64,000 bases of DNA from Psychrobacter sp. WY6 (GCF_018448495.1 NZ_CP049902.1:868001-932000), one strand, 5' to 3'. Positions 1 through 13,453 are shown, counted from the first letter of the stretch. Made by a program: numbers and translations. The notes: generated by a model not told the origin, from the sequence alone.

Positions 1-226
1 GGTGGTGTTTTTTATGAGCAATATATCTGAGATTCTTTGATTGTCTTTCAGTGTCAGATAGGGCTTATAGAGACGATTATTCGACATGGTTAAAGGTAAG
101 GCTGGGCTATCAATACGTTGGTTGTATGTAAGAAGGCATGATATATACGTCAGCAATCTATCAAAAAAGCGAAATAGGACTCCACCCGACATTAGGGCGG
201 AGGGGAATGTCGCTTAGTATTATATT

Positions 227-358
227 CGGTGGTGTGTCAAAAAATATGTTGACTAAAATTTGAACAATTTTGAAGCCTTGAAAGCTCTATGGAATCAGAG
301 AAATTAGCATAGACTTCGTATTAAATTTTTTCGTCACCATACTTTTTAGAACACCGCC
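227..358. repeat. 132-bp MITE-like insert nested in TnpB element
   Basis: Imperfect terminal inverted repeats of about 25 bp are seen: the left end starts GGTGGTGTGTCAAAAAAT and the reverse complement of the right end starts GGCGGTGTTCTAAAAAGT. The insert is flanked by a direct repeat TTATATT (220-226 and 359-365), as expected for a target-site duplication. It holds no ORF. Its length accounts for nearly all of the extra distance between left end and tnpB relative to copy 2. The IS family that would mobilise it is not recognised. The first bases of the window (GGTGGTGTTTTTTATG) resemble this end. Confidence 0.7.
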
Positions 359-444
359 TTATATTTTTATACAGATTAGTTACTGAAATAAATCGTGTTA
401 ATCTTTAGTATTGATAACATGTCAGACGAAAACGAATTGGTGTT

Positions 445-1745
445 ATGAAAATCAGTAAAGCGTATAAGTTTAGGCTTGAGCCTAACGCAGAGCAAGAGGT
501 TATCTTAAATAACCTTGTTGGTTCTGCGCGCTTTGTTTGGAATCAAATGCTGGCCATATCGTTTGAGATGTTTGCTAAGAATGAGTTTATTAATGCAACG
601 AATTTGGTTAATAAAATCATGGATATTAAAGCCAATCCTGATTTTGCATTCTTAAAAACAAGCTCCAATGCGGTATCTTTACAACAGAAAGTTCGTGATC
701 TCGCTTCTGCTTGGTCGCGCTTTTTTGACCCTAAAGTTCATGCAAGGCTGAAAGAAAATAACAGAAAACCTAGAAAAACTAAATGCCTCAAGCTTGCCGA
801 CGGCACTGAAATCCAACTACGCCCACTCATGCCGCGTTTTAAACGTAAATCAGATGGTCGAGATTCAATCCGCTTGGTTCAGTTTGATAAATATTGCCGC
901 GTTAATGGCAATCGCGTCAAATTACCGAATGGTATTGGCTTGGTGAAGTTTAAAAAATCTCAAGAGATCATAGGTGTCATAAAGAATATCACCATCAGTA
1001 AGAAATCCGGCCAATGGTACGTGTCTTTCGGTACGGAGCGTGAGGTTGAAACACCGACCCATCCGTCCAAAACCGCCATTGGTATTGATTTAGGGATTAC
1101 TAAATTTATCACTACCTCAAACGCTGATATTATTCAGCCCAAAAATAGCTTCAAAGCTAATCAAGTCAAGATAGCAAGGCTACAGCGCCAATTAAGCCGC
1201 AAGGTCTTATTTAGTAATAATTGGAAAAAGCAAAACCGTAAAATCCAAAAGCTTCAATCATATCGCCAATATTCGCCATGACTACTTGCATAAGATCACC
1301 ACTGACATCAGCAAAAACCACGCCATGATTGTATGTGAGGATTGAAGATAGCTAATATGTCGAATCAGCAAGTGGTACGCTTGAAAACAAAGGTCGCAAT
1401 GTCAGAGCCAAATCAGGATTGAATAAATCAATTCTTGATCAGGGTTGGGGTATGGCGTTGACTATGCTTGAGTATAAACAGCAGTGGCAAGGTGGATTAT
1501 TGATCCAAGTAAACCCAAGATTTACTAGCCAAACCTGTTTTGAGTGCAAGCATGTTGCCAAAGAAAATAGACGCACCCAAGCAAAATTTGAGTGCGTTGA
1601 ATGTGGTTATATTGCGAATGCTGATGTTAATGCAGCTCGTAATATTCTTACGGTAGGACATGCCGTTTTGTCTGTGGAGGGAGGACGCGGTAAAGGTCGC
1701 CCGATGAAACAGAAAGCTTGTGACCTTCGTGAGAAAGTCACCTAA
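445..1745 (+). pseudogene. tnpB: TnpB RNA-guided nuclease, frameshifted
   Basis: It aligns end to end with the intact 435-residue TnpB at 48823. The N-terminal 278 residues are open, including the RuvC-I region (IGIDLGITK). Reading then breaks near 1262, again near 1345 (CEDLK region, RuvC-II) and near 1365. The last 108 residues are open and carry the CxxC...CxxC zinc finger and the ADVNAARNIL RuvC-III motif. At least three separate indels suggest real decay, although some breaks elsewhere in this window look like sequence errors. TnpB proteins use the right-end RNA as a guide to cut DNA at sites with the element's target motif. Confidence 0.8.
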
Positions 1746-1804
1746 GAGCTTTTGCTTTTAGAATCCCACACTTGAGCTTGTCGAAAGTGGCGGGAGTATG
1801 TCAA
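1650..1804 (+). ncRNA. Candidate omega/reRNA at right end of TnpB copy 1
   Basis: TnpB families make their guide RNA from the 3' end of tnpB plus the right end. Here the 3' coding end and the following 60 bases are conserved with copy 2, including a stem (1764-1796) with loop TTGAGCTTGTCGAAA and the terminal TGTCAA. Sequence beyond about 1804 diverges between copies, as expected for the guide. The 5' boundary is arbitrary and expression is not shown. Confidence 0.45.
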
Positions 1805-2482
1805 ATAATTGGTGTTAGAAAAAAGCATTCACCAAGAGATATTCACCACGTAAAATGTTAGAATAGCGTATTATTTTAATAATTAGTTGTTTGAAGAGCA
1901 GCTATCAGTTGCCACTATTCTGTCTTACTAATAAATTCGTAGTAAACTGGAATGATGTACCTGAAATGATAGTAGATATTCATTACCTAAATAGTTATTG
2001 AACAAACAAACTATGGCGCAAAACGCTGTCATGCTATTCTATACAGCAATGTATGTTTGCCTCAAAAGCAATGATAGCTCGGAAGTAACCATACGATTCA
2101 GCGAGAGTAGCCAAGTGATAGGCTAGTTGAACGATTCATTGGATGTTTATCTTCAATGAATTGGTTATGACTAATTGCAGTATATATAAATTAATGTTGT
2201 GAAACGAGTCAGATAAGAAAACTGGACGTTCACAAATAATTGTATTTTTAATAATAGGTATTGCAATGACACTTATCACTATTTAGAATCACTGTCTGTC
2301 ATAAGCAAAATGACAGACAAATGTACTACTCTTTTATAGTGATAACTGTGGTTTTATAAAGCAGTACTGAATAGAAGACGATTGAGTTTTTATAGCATTA
2401 AGTATGTATATATCTAACATACGACAGATTACACAATAATAAGCACGATTCCATTCATTTATCTATCAAATAGACGATTATT
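1746..2482. other. Intergenic region upstream of sucA
   Basis: About 680 bases between the TnpB right end and the sucA start, AT-rich, with no convincing ORF, tRNA or strong terminator. The sdh genes that often precede sucA in related genera are not in view. The suc promoter probably lies in the last 100-200 bases, but no clear -10/-35 pair was chosen. Confidence 0.5.
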
Positions 2483-5361
2483 ATGAATAGTATAACTAAA
2501 GAAGCCGCAAGCCTAGGACATACAGAACTGGCTGCTGACAACGCCAGCTATATAGAAGCTCTTTATGAGCAATACCTAAACGACCCTGATAGCGTCGATA
2601 CCGATTGGCAAACGTATTTTGAACAATATAAATCGCCAAACGATGCACAGCACAACGCTATTAAGGATCAGTTTTTATTGCTGGCTCGCAATCAAACCGC
2701 CAATAAAGTCAACACCGACACCAGTAGCGCGTCTGCTGGCAGTGCCGACTGTGCGGATCCTAAACAAATGGGTGTGCAGCAGCTGATCTCAGCTTACCGC
2801 CGCCGTGGTCATCGCCGCGCCAAGCTAGATCCATTAGACCTGCATCCGCGTGCAGAAGTGGAAGATCTGACGCTAGAGTATCACAACCTATCAGAGTCCG
2901 ATCTCGATACGGTATTTCCGACCAATGATTTAAACATCGGTAAAGATGAAGCGACACTCCGTGAGATCATCGAAATCATGGAGCGTGTTTACTGCCGTCA
3001 CATTGGTGCTGAATACATGCACGTTACCACCAGTACCGAAAAACGCTGGATGGAAAAGTATCTAGAATCCAACTTAGGTTACATCAAGTTTGATAAGAAA
3101 AACGCTTATCTATTCTTGAGCGCTTAACAGCAGCTGAAGGTCTAGAAAAATACTTAGCACGTAAATATACCGGCGTCAAACGTTTCGGCCTAGAAGGCGG
3201 CGAGAGCTTTATCCCAGCCATCAATGAAATCATCCAACGTGCTGGCGGCTATGGCACCAAAGAGATGGTCATTGGTATGGCGCACCGTGGCCGTCTAAAC
3301 CTATTGGTCAATATCTTAGGTAAAAACCCTGCCGATTTGTTTGATGAATTCGATGGTAAGGTACAGCCAGAAAAAGGCTCAGGCGACGTTAAGTATCATA
3401 ACGGTTTTTCTTCTAACGTCATGACACCAGGCGGTGAGGCGCATTTGGCTCTAGCCTTTAACCCATCGCACCTTGAAATCGTAGCGCCCGTCTTACAAGG
3501 CTCGGTACGTGCACGTCAAGTTCGCCGTAACGATCTGCCGTTTATGGACAAAGGCGGTAACTCAGTGCTGCCAATCGTCGTCCATGGTGATGCTGCTTTT
3601 GCCGGTCAGGGTGTGGTTCAAGAAACCTTCCAGATGTCACAGACGCGTGGTTATACCACGGGTGGTACGGTTCATATCGTGATCAACAACCAAGTCGGCT
3701 TTACGACCAGCCGTCAAGCAGACGCACGCTCAACCGAGTACTGTACTGATGTGGCCAAGATGGTGCATGCACCTATCTTACACGTCAACGGCGATGACCC
3801 TGAGTCTGTGGTGTTTGCTGCGCAATTGGCACTAGACTACCGTCATGAGTTTGGCAAAGACATCATCATTGATTTGTTCTGCTATCGCCGTAACGGTCAC
3901 AACGAAGCCGACGAGCCATCAGCGACGCAGCCTTTGATGTATGCAGTTATCAAAAAATTGCCTACGACGCGTACTATCTACGCACAAAAACTCATCGCCG
4001 ATGGCGTCCTTAGCGCAGAAGAAGCAAAACAGTACGAAGATGACTACCGTGAGTCGCTAGACCGTGGTGATTATGTCGCCAGCTCATTGGTCAGCAAGCC
4101 AAACGAAGCGTTATTTGTCGATTGGAAGCCCTATCTAGGTCATGATTTGGTCGATGAATGGGATACCAGCGTCGATATCGAAAAATTAAAAGAGTATGGC
4201 CGCCGTATGGCGCAAATGCCAGAAGGCTACAAGCTACAGCGCCAAGTACAAAAAGTGGTCGATCAGCGTCTAGCCATGCAAACAGGCGAAGAGCCATTGA
4301 ACTGGGGCGCCGCTGAAACCTTGGCCTATGCGTCATTGGTCGATCATGACAATGTCTTGGTTCGTATCACTGGTGAAGATGTCGGCCGTGGTACTTTCTC
4401 GCATCGTCATACTGAGATCTACAACGTCAATGACGGCAGCATGTATGTGCCTTTATCACATATCAGCGAAAACCAAGCATGTTTTGCCACTTATAACTCA
4501 TTGTTATCAGAAGAAGCGGTACTTGCATTCGAATATGGTTATGCAACGACAGTACCAAATGCCTTGATCGTTTGGGAAGCGCAGTTTGGTGACTTCGTCA
4601 ACGGCGCACAGGTGGTGATTGACCAGTTTATCTCAAGTGGTGAAACCAAGTGGCAGCGCGTTTGTGGTCTAACTATGTTGTTACCGCATGGTTTTGAAGG
4701 TCAAGGTCCTGAGCATTCATCTGCACGTCTTGAGCGTTTCTTGCAGCTATGTGCTGAAGACAACATGCAAGTGATTACGCCAACGACACCTGCACAGATC
4801 TATCATGCGCTACGTCGTCAAGCGGTTCGCCCAATTCGCAAGCCATTGATTGTCATGTCACCGAAGAGCTTACTACGTCATAAGTTGGCAACTTCTAATC
4901 TTGAAGAGCTGGCGAATGGTAAGTTTGAAACCGTATTACCAGAGATGGACAATCAAAACGCAGACAAAGTCACTCGTATGGTGCTTTGTGGTGGTAAGGT
5001 TTATTATGATTTGCTTGAGCAGCGCCGTGCCTTAGGTCTAGATCATGTTGCTATTGTTCGTATCGAACAGCTCTACCCATTACCAGAGCAGCGTTTGATG
5101 GCTGAGATTGAAAAATACAGCAACTTGGCTGAGATTGTATGGACGCAAGAAGAGCCGCTTAACCAAGGCGCTTGGTATTATTTAGCACCGCATATGTTCC
5201 GTATCGTCGTACCACACCCAACCAAGGCGAAAGTCATGGAGCCAGTGGCACGTCCTGCGAGTGCAGCACCTGCAACAGGTTCACCAAAACTGCATGCTCA
5301 GCAGCAGCAAGCGTTAATCGCTGGTGGTCTTGGTATCAGTGTCGATGAGTTGGCTAAGTAA
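2483..5361 (+). CDS. sucA: 2-oxoglutarate dehydrogenase E1 component (one frameshift)
   Basis: This is the thiamine-diphosphate-dependent decarboxylase of the 2-oxoglutarate dehydrogenase complex. The N-terminal part (214 residues) carries the family opening with YIEALYEQYLNDP and the RRRGHRRAKLDPL segment. The second part (698 residues from 3265) carries MAHRGRLNLL, the HGDAAFAGQGVVQE cofactor region and GQGPEHSSARLERFL. Reading shifts at the A-run near 3095; adding one A restores a continuous frame through ERLTAAEGLEKYLARKY to the second part, giving about 959 residues, normal for E1o. First gene of a sucABlpdCD cluster. I regard the break as a likely sequence error because the rest is well conserved. 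Confidence 0.93.
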
Positions 5362-5513
5362 CAGATTATTGAAGATAAATGAATCAGGCGATAACAGTCA
5401 GTATGTTGTAAAAAATCTAGATAATCTTATTTAAGATGGCTATCCAAGATGGCACTGACTGCCTATCACGACTTAATAACAAATATGAATATCCCAATCT
5501 AAGGAGTATATCG

Positions 5514-6754
5514 ATGGCTGATATCAAAGCCCCCGTTTTTCCAGAATCAGTTGCCGACGGTACTATCGTTGAGTGGCATGTCACTGAAGGTCAGCAAGTG
5601 AATCGTGATGACCTATTGGCTGAAATCGAAACTGATAAAGTCGTATTAGAAGTTGTGGCGCCTGATAACGGCGTTGTGACCAAAATTGTTAAGCAGGTTG
5701 ATGATACCGTGTTGTCTGACGAGGTCATCGGTCAATTCGAAGCTGGTGCAAGCGCCAGTGCAGATAGTGCTCCTGCGGTAGATCCAGATCAGCCAGCAGC
5801 GCCAGTACAAGCGAAGCAAGCAGCAGATGGTGGCGAGCCTGTACAAGCAACAGATAAAAAGACGAAGCGGATCATAAAGATCAAAGCCCAGCAGTTCGTA
5901 AAGCAGCTAAAGAGTCTGGCGTAGATCCTAAAGAAGTGGAAGGTAGTGGTCGCGGTGGTCGTGTCACCAAAACGGATATGGCTAACCCAACATTGAAAGC
6001 GGATAGCAGCATCAAGTCTGACAGCGGCCGTCCAGTGGCTGAATCAATGGGTGAGCGTACTGAGAAACGCGTGCCAATGACACGTCTTCGTAAGACAGTC
6101 GCAAATCGTTTGCTAGCAGCTTCACAAGAAACGGCGATGCTAACGACGTTCAACGAAGTTAATATGAAGCCGTTGATGGACATGCGTGCTAAGTATAAAG
6201 ACCAGTTTGAGAAGCGTCATGGCGTACGTTTAGGCTTCATGTCATTGTTCGTGAAAGCGGCAACCGAAGCACTTAAACGCTTCCCAGCAGTAAACGCTTC
6301 ACTAGACGGTGATGACATTGTTTATCATGGTTTCTACGATATCGGTGTTGCTGTATCATCTGATCGTGGTTTGGTTGTTCCAGTACTACGTGATACCGAT
6401 CGCATGAGCATGGCTGATGTTGAAAGCCGTATCCGTGAGCTTGGTGGCTTGGCTCAAAAAGGTAAACTTGGTCTAGATGACATGACTGGTGGTACTTTCA
6501 CTATTTCAAATGGCGGTGTATTTGGCTCATTGATGTCAACACCTATTTTGAACCCACCACAAACAGCTATCCTAGGTATGCATGCGATCAACGACCGCCC
6601 AATGGCTGTTGATGGTAAAGTTGAAATTCTACCGATGATGTATCTTGCATTGTCTTATGACCATCGTATGATTGATGGTAAAGAAGCGGTACAGTTCTTA
6701 GTAACCATCAAAGAATTGGTTGAAGATCCAGCCATGTTGCTACTAGACCTGTAA
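5514..6754 (+). CDS. sucB: Dihydrolipoamide succinyltransferase E2 (one frameshift)
   Basis: E2 core of the 2-oxoglutarate dehydrogenase complex, which transfers succinyl from lipoyl-lysine to CoA. The start chosen is the ATG at 5514, 8 bases after AAGGAG, which gives the family N-terminus [12 protein letters not shown]; an upstream in-frame ATG at 5436 lacks this support. Seen in order: lipoyl domain with [11 protein letters not shown] (lipoylated Lys), an Ala/Pro linker, an E3-binding segment, and the acyltransferase domain ending in [13 protein letters not shown] with catalytic His/Asp. Reading breaks at the A5 run 5856-5860; one added A restores [20 protein letters not shown]. Followed by a terminator-like hairpin. 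Confidence 0.92.
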
Positions 6755-6760
6755 GCTTTT

Positions 6761-6798
6761 AAGCTTGTATTGGCAACCGCTGATACAAGCTTTTTAAC
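6761..6798 (+). terminator. Rho-independent terminator after sucB
   Basis: A 9-bp stem AAGCTTGTA / TACAAGCTT with a 14-base loop, followed by a T run. It sits 6 bases after the sucB stop, so it may attenuate transcription into lpd. Confidence 0.75.
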
Positions 6799-6966
6799 TT
6801 TAGTCTAAACAGTGGTGCTCGTTGTTTATTAATAAATAAGAATGTTTCGCTGATGTGGTGTATTTACCGTAAAGCGAAAAAAATTGAACCAAAACATGGC
6901 ATATTTATTAACGAGACAATCCTCAGTTTAAACGATATCTACAATTAGAACGATAATTAGAAATAG

Positions 6967-8424
<1,458 letters not shown>

Positions 8425-8578
8425 GTAGTTAGTTTGATAAGTACCGACTTATAACCTGATCGCGGTGGGGTCGTTATGGCTCTCATCACGATCATAAGTG
8501 CGCCATATATATGTAAAACATGTATATACGAACTTGTTTTCACTTTTTATTAATTGTAAAAAATAAAGGATACAATCA

Positions 8579-9747
8579 ATGAATTTACATGAGTATCAAG
8601 CAAAAGAGCTATTAAAAAGCTACGGTTTGCCGATTCAAGAAGGCATCATTGCCTATAACGGCGACGAAGCTGCTGCTGCTTTTGATAAAACACCAACTGA
8701 CATTGCGGTTATCAAAGCGCAAGTACATGCTGGTGGTCGCGGTAAAGCGGGCGGTGTGAAGCTGGTTAAGACTCGTGAAGAAGCCAAGCAAGTTGCTGAA
8801 GAGCTAATCGGTACCAACTTGGTTACTTTCCAAACTGACGCTGATGGCCAACCAGTTAACTTTGTATTGGTTGCAGAAGATATGTATCCAGTACAAACTG
8901 AGCTATATCTTGGTGCAGTTGTTGACCGTTCTACGCGTCGCGTAACGTTCATGGCATCAACTGAAGGCGGTGTTGATATTGAAGAAGTTGCACACAACAC
9001 ACCAGAAAAAATCTTTTTAAAGTACATGTTGATCCTTTAGTTGGTTTAATGCCTTTCCAAGCGCGCGATGTGGCGTTCAAACTGGGTTTAGAAGGCAAGC
9101 AAATCAACCAGTTCGTTAAATTGATGACTGGTGCTTATAAAGCATTTGTTGAAAACGACTTTGCGCTAATGGAAATTAACCATTAGCCGTTCGTGAAAAT
9201 GGCGAAATCGTTTGTGTTGACGGCAAAATCGGCATCGATTCAAACGCACTGTATCGTTTGCCTAAAATTGCAGCACTACAAGACAAAACGCAAGAAAACG
9301 AGCGTGAGCTTAAAGCTGCTGAGTTTGACCTAAACTATGTTTGCCCTAGAAGGTAACATCGGTTGTATGGTTAACGGTGCTGGTCTTGCAATGGCAACGA
9401 TGGACATCATCAAATTGTATGGCGGCAAGCCTGCTAACTTCTTGGACGTTGGCGGCGGCGCAACTAAAGATCGCGTTGTTGAAGCATTCAAGATCATTCT
9501 TGAAGACAGCAGCGTTGAAGGTGTTCTAATCAACATCTTCGGTGGTATTGTACGTTGTGACATGATTGCAGAAGCGATTATCGCTGCTATCAAAGAAGTT
9601 GACGTAAAAGTACCTGTTGTTGTCCGTCTAGAGGGTAACAACGCTGAAAAAGGCGCGCAAATCCTAGAAGAGTCTGGTCTGAAATTGATTTCTGCCCAAG
9701 GCTTATCAGATGCTGCTCAAAAAATTGTCGATGCTGTTAAAGCTTAA
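8579..9747 (+). CDS. sucC: Succinyl-CoA synthetase beta subunit (frameshifted)
   Basis: ADP-forming subunit of succinyl-CoA synthetase; it pairs with SucD. The N-terminal ATP-grasp domain begins [16 protein letters not shown] and includes [14 protein letters not shown]. The C-terminal part contains the [18 protein letters not shown] and [11 protein letters not shown] segments. The frame breaks in the T-run near 9015, at a missing C near 9181 ([10 protein letters not shown]) and at an extra T near 9340. The rejoined protein is about 388 residues, the normal size. A good ribosome site (AAAGGAT) lies upstream and sucD follows. Confidence 0.91.
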
Positions 9748-9896
9748 GTCTTTAATGATTGGTATTTAGCAATAAATACCAAAGCATAGTAGTCAACGCG
9801 TGATAGTGGCTTTTATATAAAAATTGACCATTAATATTGAATAAAAATGGTGTTGAGAGTCGCTATTACAAGACAACCGAATACAAGGAATAAATA

Positions 9897-10772
9897 ATGA
9901 GTGTATTAATCGATAAAGATACCAAAGTATTGGTACAAGGTTTCACTGGTAAAAATGGTACGTTCCACTCTGAGCAAGCGATCGAATACGGTACTAAAGT
10001 AGTCGGCGGCGTAACGCCAGGTAAAGGCGGTCAAACGCACCTAGGCCTACCAGTATTTAATACAATGGCAGAAGCCATGGAAGCGACTCAAGCGGATGCT
10101 TCTGTTATCTACGTACCTGCACCATTCGTACTAGATTCTATCGTTGAAGCAATCGATGCTGGCGTTAAATTGATCGTAGTGATCACTGAAGGCGTACCAA
10201 CTATCGATATGCTAAAAGCCAAACGCTATCTTGAAGAAGCTGGCGATGTGCGTTTAGTTGGTCCTAACTGCCCAGGCGTTATCACGCCAGGTCAGTGCAA
10301 AATCGGTATCATGCCAGGCCATATTCACCAGCCAGGCAAAGTGGGCATCATCTCACGCTCTGGTACCTTGACTTATGAAGCTGTAGCTCAGACCACTAAG
10401 CTTGGGTTTGGTCAGTCAACCTGTATCGGTATCGGTGGTGATCCTATCCCTGGTATGAATCAGATCGACGCATTGAAACTGTTCCAAGAAGATCCACAAA
10501 CTGAAGCGATTATCCTAATCGGTGAGATTGGTGGTACTGCTGAAGAAGAAGCTGCTGCTTATATCAAAGACCATGTAACCAAGCCAGTTGTTGGTTATAT
10601 CGCTGGTGTTACCGCTCCAGAAGGCAAGCGTATGGGGCATGCTGGCGCTATCATCTCTGGTGGTCAAGGTACTGCTGAAGAGAAATTCAAAGCGTTTGAA
10701 GATGCTGGCATTGCGTATACGCGTGACCCATCTAAGCTTGGCGAAAAGCTAAAAGAAGTTACTGGTTGGTAA
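9897..10772 (+). CDS. sucD: Succinyl-CoA synthetase alpha subunit
   Basis: Intact 291-residue CoA-binding subunit, which carries the phosphohistidine intermediate. Seen: N-terminal CoA-binding Rossmann region ([20 protein letters not shown]), [12 protein letters not shown], and the active-site segment [17 protein letters not shown] with the phosphorylated His. The start is preceded by AAGGAATAA. It completes the suc cluster and is followed by a terminator. Length matches the family and there are no breaks. Confidence 0.97.
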   Translation: MSVLIDKDTKVLVQGFTGKNGTFHSEQAIEYGTKVVGGVTPGKGGQTHLGLPVFNTMAEAMEATQADASVIYVPAPFVLDSIVEAIDAGVKLIVVITEGVPTIDMLKAKRYLEEAGDVRLVGPNCPGVITPGQCKIGIMPGHIHQPGKVGIISRSGTLTYEAVAQTTKLGFGQSTCIGIGGDPIPGMNQIDALKLFQEDPQTEAIILIGEIGGTAEEEAAAYIKDHVTKPVVGYIAGVTAPEGKRMGHAGAIISGGQGTAEEKFKAFEDAGIAYTRDPSKLGEKLKEVTGW

Positions 10773-10820
10773 GATAGGCATAAGTTTATGGTATAAATAC
10801 CAAAACTGTGTTGAATTATT

Positions 10821-10851
10821 AAAAAGACATCTCTACAATGGGGTGTTTTTT
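10821..10851 (+). terminator. Terminator after sucD
   Basis: Stem ACATCTC / GGGGTGT (with G-U pairs), six-base loop, then a T-run. It marks the probable end of the suc transcript. Confidence 0.65.
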
Positions 10852-10961
10852 ATATCTATATACAAACGAACTACTCATTTATTTTATACCAAATCACCTG
10901 CCTCTATTGGTTATAATGAATCATATGTAGAGATAATACTTATCTTAAAAAGGAAAGATTT

Positions 10962-12212
10962 ATGTCAGACAGTATCGAACAAGCGCTTAATAACTTAGTC
11001 ACCCCACACGGTAGCCCAGCGCTCAATATCCTGTTACTTGAAGGGGATATGTTAAAAAATGCGCTAAAAAAAGCAGAGACCTTGCCAAGTGTGACGATGA
11101 GTTCACGTGAGCGTGGCGATTTAATCATGTTTGGTATTGGTGGTTTCACGCCTTTAGATGGCTTTATGAATAAGTCTGACTGGCAGGGCGTTTGTGATGA
11201 TATGGCATTAAAATCAGGCGAAAATGCTGGTCTTTTTTGGCCGATTCCCATCACCCTATCAGCGAGTGCCGAACAAGCAGAAGGCTTTTCAGTCGGTGAT
11301 GACATCGCTCTTAAGGCAGAAGATGGCGAAATCATGGGAATCTTAACGCTTGAAGAAAAATACACCATTGATAAAGAGCATGAATGTAAAACCGTGTTTG
11401 GAACCACAGATACAGAGCATCCAGGCGTTAAGAAGGTCATGGAGCAAGCCGCTGTGAATTTGGCTGGCCGTGTTGAAGTGTTTAGCCAAGGTGAGTTCCC
11501 AACAGAATATGCGGGCGTCTATATGACACCGACCCAAACCCGTGAAGCGTTTGCAAAAAAAGGCTGGAAAAAAGTTGCCGCCTTCCAAACCCGTAACCCA
11601 ATGCACCGTTCGCACGAATACTTGGCAAAAATTGCGGTAGAAATCTGTGATGGTGTGATGATTCACTCACTACTAGGCGCACTAAAACCAGGTGATATCC
11701 CCGCAGAAGTACGTCAAGAAGCGATTGGTACTTTGATTGATAACTACTTCAGAAAAGACACCGTTATTCAGTCGGGTTATCCGCTAGACATGCGTTATGC
11801 AGGCCCTCGTGAAGCGTTATTACACGCCTTATTTAGACAGAACTATGGTTGTTCTGAGTTGATCGTTGGTCGTGACCATGCAGGCGTGGGTGATTATTAT
11901 GGTGCGTTTGATGCTCAAGACATCTTTGACCAAATTCCAGAAAACGCGCTAAAAACCAAACCAATTAAAATTGACTGGACGTTTTGGTGTAACGCCTGTC
12001 AGTCAATGGCATCGACCAAAACTTGCCCGCACGATACAGATCAGCATGTCAAAGTATCAGGTACCAAGCTACGTAAGGCATTGTCTGAAGATCAAGATGT
12101 CCCTGAAAACTTCAGCCGTCCAGAGGTGTTACAGATCCTGCGTGATTATTATGCGACGATTGCAAAAGAAGACCGTGCTAAAGTTGAGCTGAAAGGTGCT
12201 TCTGCTAAGTAG
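10962..12212 (+). CDS. sat: ATP sulfurylase (sulfate adenylyltransferase)
   Basis: Makes adenosine 5'-phosphosulfate (APS) from sulfate and ATP, the first step of sulfate activation. This is the single-chain Sat type, 416 residues, not the CysDN heterodimer. Seen: PUA-like N-terminal region, the nucleotide-binding [13 protein letters not shown] motif near residue 205, [12 protein letters not shown] near 305, and a Cys-containing zinc-like segment ([17 protein letters not shown]). Start supported by AAAGGAAAG. It stands alone between the suc operon and the glycan locus, with its own terminator. It may feed both cysteine synthesis and, with cysC at 29258, PAPS for the nearby sulfotransferases (inference). 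Confidence 0.95.
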   Translation: MSDSIEQALNNLVTPHGSPALNILLLEGDMLKNALKKAETLPSVTMSSRERGDLIMFGIGGFTPLDGFMNKSDWQGVCDDMALKSGENAGLFWPIPITLSASAEQAEGFSVGDDIALKAEDGEIMGILTLEEKYTIDKEHECKTVFGTTDTEHPGVKKVMEQAAVNLAGRVEVFSQGEFPTEYAGVYMTPTQTREAFAKKGWKKVAAFQTRNPMHRSHEYLAKIAVEICDGVMIHSLLGALKPGDIPAEVRQEAIGTLIDNYFRKDTVIQSGYPLDMRYAGPREALLHALFRQNYGCSELIVGRDHAGVGDYYGAFDAQDIFDQIPENALKTKPIKIDWTFWCNACQSMASTKTCPHDTDQHVKVSGTKLRKALSEDQDVPENFSRPEVLQILRDYYATIAKEDRAKVELKGASAK

Positions 12213-12266
12213 ATTGTTTTAATTAAAAAGCCAAGCCAGTAGAGTTTTTAAAGGTTGGTAGGAAAC

Positions 12267-12302
12267 AAGAGGACATCAGCTGTTAGTTGATGTTCTCTTT
12301 TA
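12267..12302 (+). terminator. Terminator after sat
   Basis: Long stem AGAGGACATCAGC / GTTGATGTTCTCT with a short loop and trailing T run, about 55 bases after the sat stop. Confidence 0.75.
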
Positions 12303-12446
12303 AGTCTAAAGTAATGGTAATCATGCATATTATTTTTCTATAGTCGTTCCATTATCAAATTTGAGAGCGTTAACCTTGATTGAAATGCCATATGTACTTG
12401 TAATTGTTTACCTTATACTTTTTTTAAGCTGAATTAATTATATAAA

Positions 12447-12588
12447 TATAGTCGATCCACTATAAAACAAATACAGCGATACTGGGTGCATTTTGCGTAG
12501 CCTCTGTCTGCGCAGGCACAGCAAGCAAGGAAGATTTATACCAGTAGCATGCTGACATCACTGTATTTTTTACTTAGGATTTACTATA
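12447..12588. repeat. MITE-like repeat R1 (142 bp)
   Basis: Starts TATAGTCGATCCACTATA and ends with ACTATA preceded by a CTGTATTTTTTACTTAGG segment. The end sequences recur, inverted or diverged, in R2 and R3. The termini resemble those of the IS630 copies in this window (TATAGTCAGTTCAAAAC). It ends 12 bases before the ATG of the next gene, so it may carry that gene's promoter region. Confidence 0.6.
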
Positions 12589-12600
12589 TTGGAGTAATAT

Positions 12601-13395
12601 ATGAACTGGCTTGAAAATATAGTACAACATCTCCAAGTAAAATTTAAAATAAAAAAATAAAAAAAAGTAATTGTTATCCACATTTTTATAATGATAGTTT
12701 AAGTATTATTGAGCAGAAAAAAATTATCTATACAGAGGTTTCTAAAGTTGCTTGTACAAAAATAAAAAAAACTTTGTTTAAAATCAGTCAAAATGATGAT
12801 TTTGCTGTTATTGACTCTACATCTGTACATAGAAAACAGTGCAACAAATTTAAAGGAGCAAATGACTTCCTTGATGTAGATTTATATAAAATTCTGAAAT
12901 CAGACGATTTTTTTAAATTTTGTTTTGTGCGAAATCCATATTCTAGGGCTATTTCTGCATATAACGATAAAATATTATTTCCTTTTCAAACTAATGAGTA
13001 TGCTAGGATGCACTATAGGATGTTAAATTGGGCTCAAGAAAAGGGCTTAAGTATCAATAATGATTTTGTAACATTCGATATTTTTGTCAAATATATTTGT
13101 CATCAAGAGTTTTTTGAAATGGACCGTCATTGGATGCCTCAACACGTTGCGCTATGGCATCCAATTATTGATTACAGTTTTATAGGTAGGTACGAAAGTT
13201 TTGTTGACGATTTTGAATATGTTCTAGAAGAAATACAAGCGTCTGACATATTAATTGATACGATTGGTCTTAAAGAAAATCCAGGAACTGGAATAGTAAC
13301 TGCCTTTACTGAAGAGACAGCCAATTGTTTTATGCTAAATTTATCAAAGATTTTAAGTTATATAATATAAGAAAAATAGTTGGAAAACTCTGTAG
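12601..13395 (+). CDS. Sulfotransferase family protein (frameshifted)
   Basis: Likely transfers sulfate from PAPS to a carbohydrate. The start is the ATG at 12601, 6 bases after GGAG; the first 19 codons run into an A-rich stretch (12645-12666) where one indel rejoins the main frame. Seen after repair: a 5'-phosphosulfate-binding segment YTEVSKVACTKIK near residue 40, the 3'-phosphate-binding segment FCFVRNPYSRAISAY, and HWMPQH further on, as in Sulfotransfer_2-type carbohydrate sulfotransferases. A second break near 13330 (FYAKFIKDFKLYN in another frame) leads to a probable end near 13395. Very AT-rich, unlike the flanking core genes. The substrate is unknown. Confidence 0.72.
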
Positions 13396-13453
13396 TCTCA
13401 AATTGATTTTGAAAAGACATAAATACTCAACAATAATGATGGATATATTAACA

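Larger units (their letters stand above)
158..1804 (+). mobile_element. TnpB-only IS200/IS605-type element, copy 1 (decayed)
   Basis: The left end shares a block with the second copy at 48675: an A-rich stretch with GCGAAA and AGGAC, followed by a hairpin around GACATTAGGG. The right end shares a hairpin (1764-1796) and the terminal TGTCAA with copy 2. No tnpA is visible, so any movement would need a transposase in trans. It is longer than copy 2 because a 132-bp insert sits at 227-358 between the left end and tnpB. The ends are set only by comparing the two copies and may be off by several bases. Confidence 0.7.

Noticed and set aside
8455..8510. Hairpin after lpd as a terminator
   Set aside because: Stem is imperfect and there is no T run.
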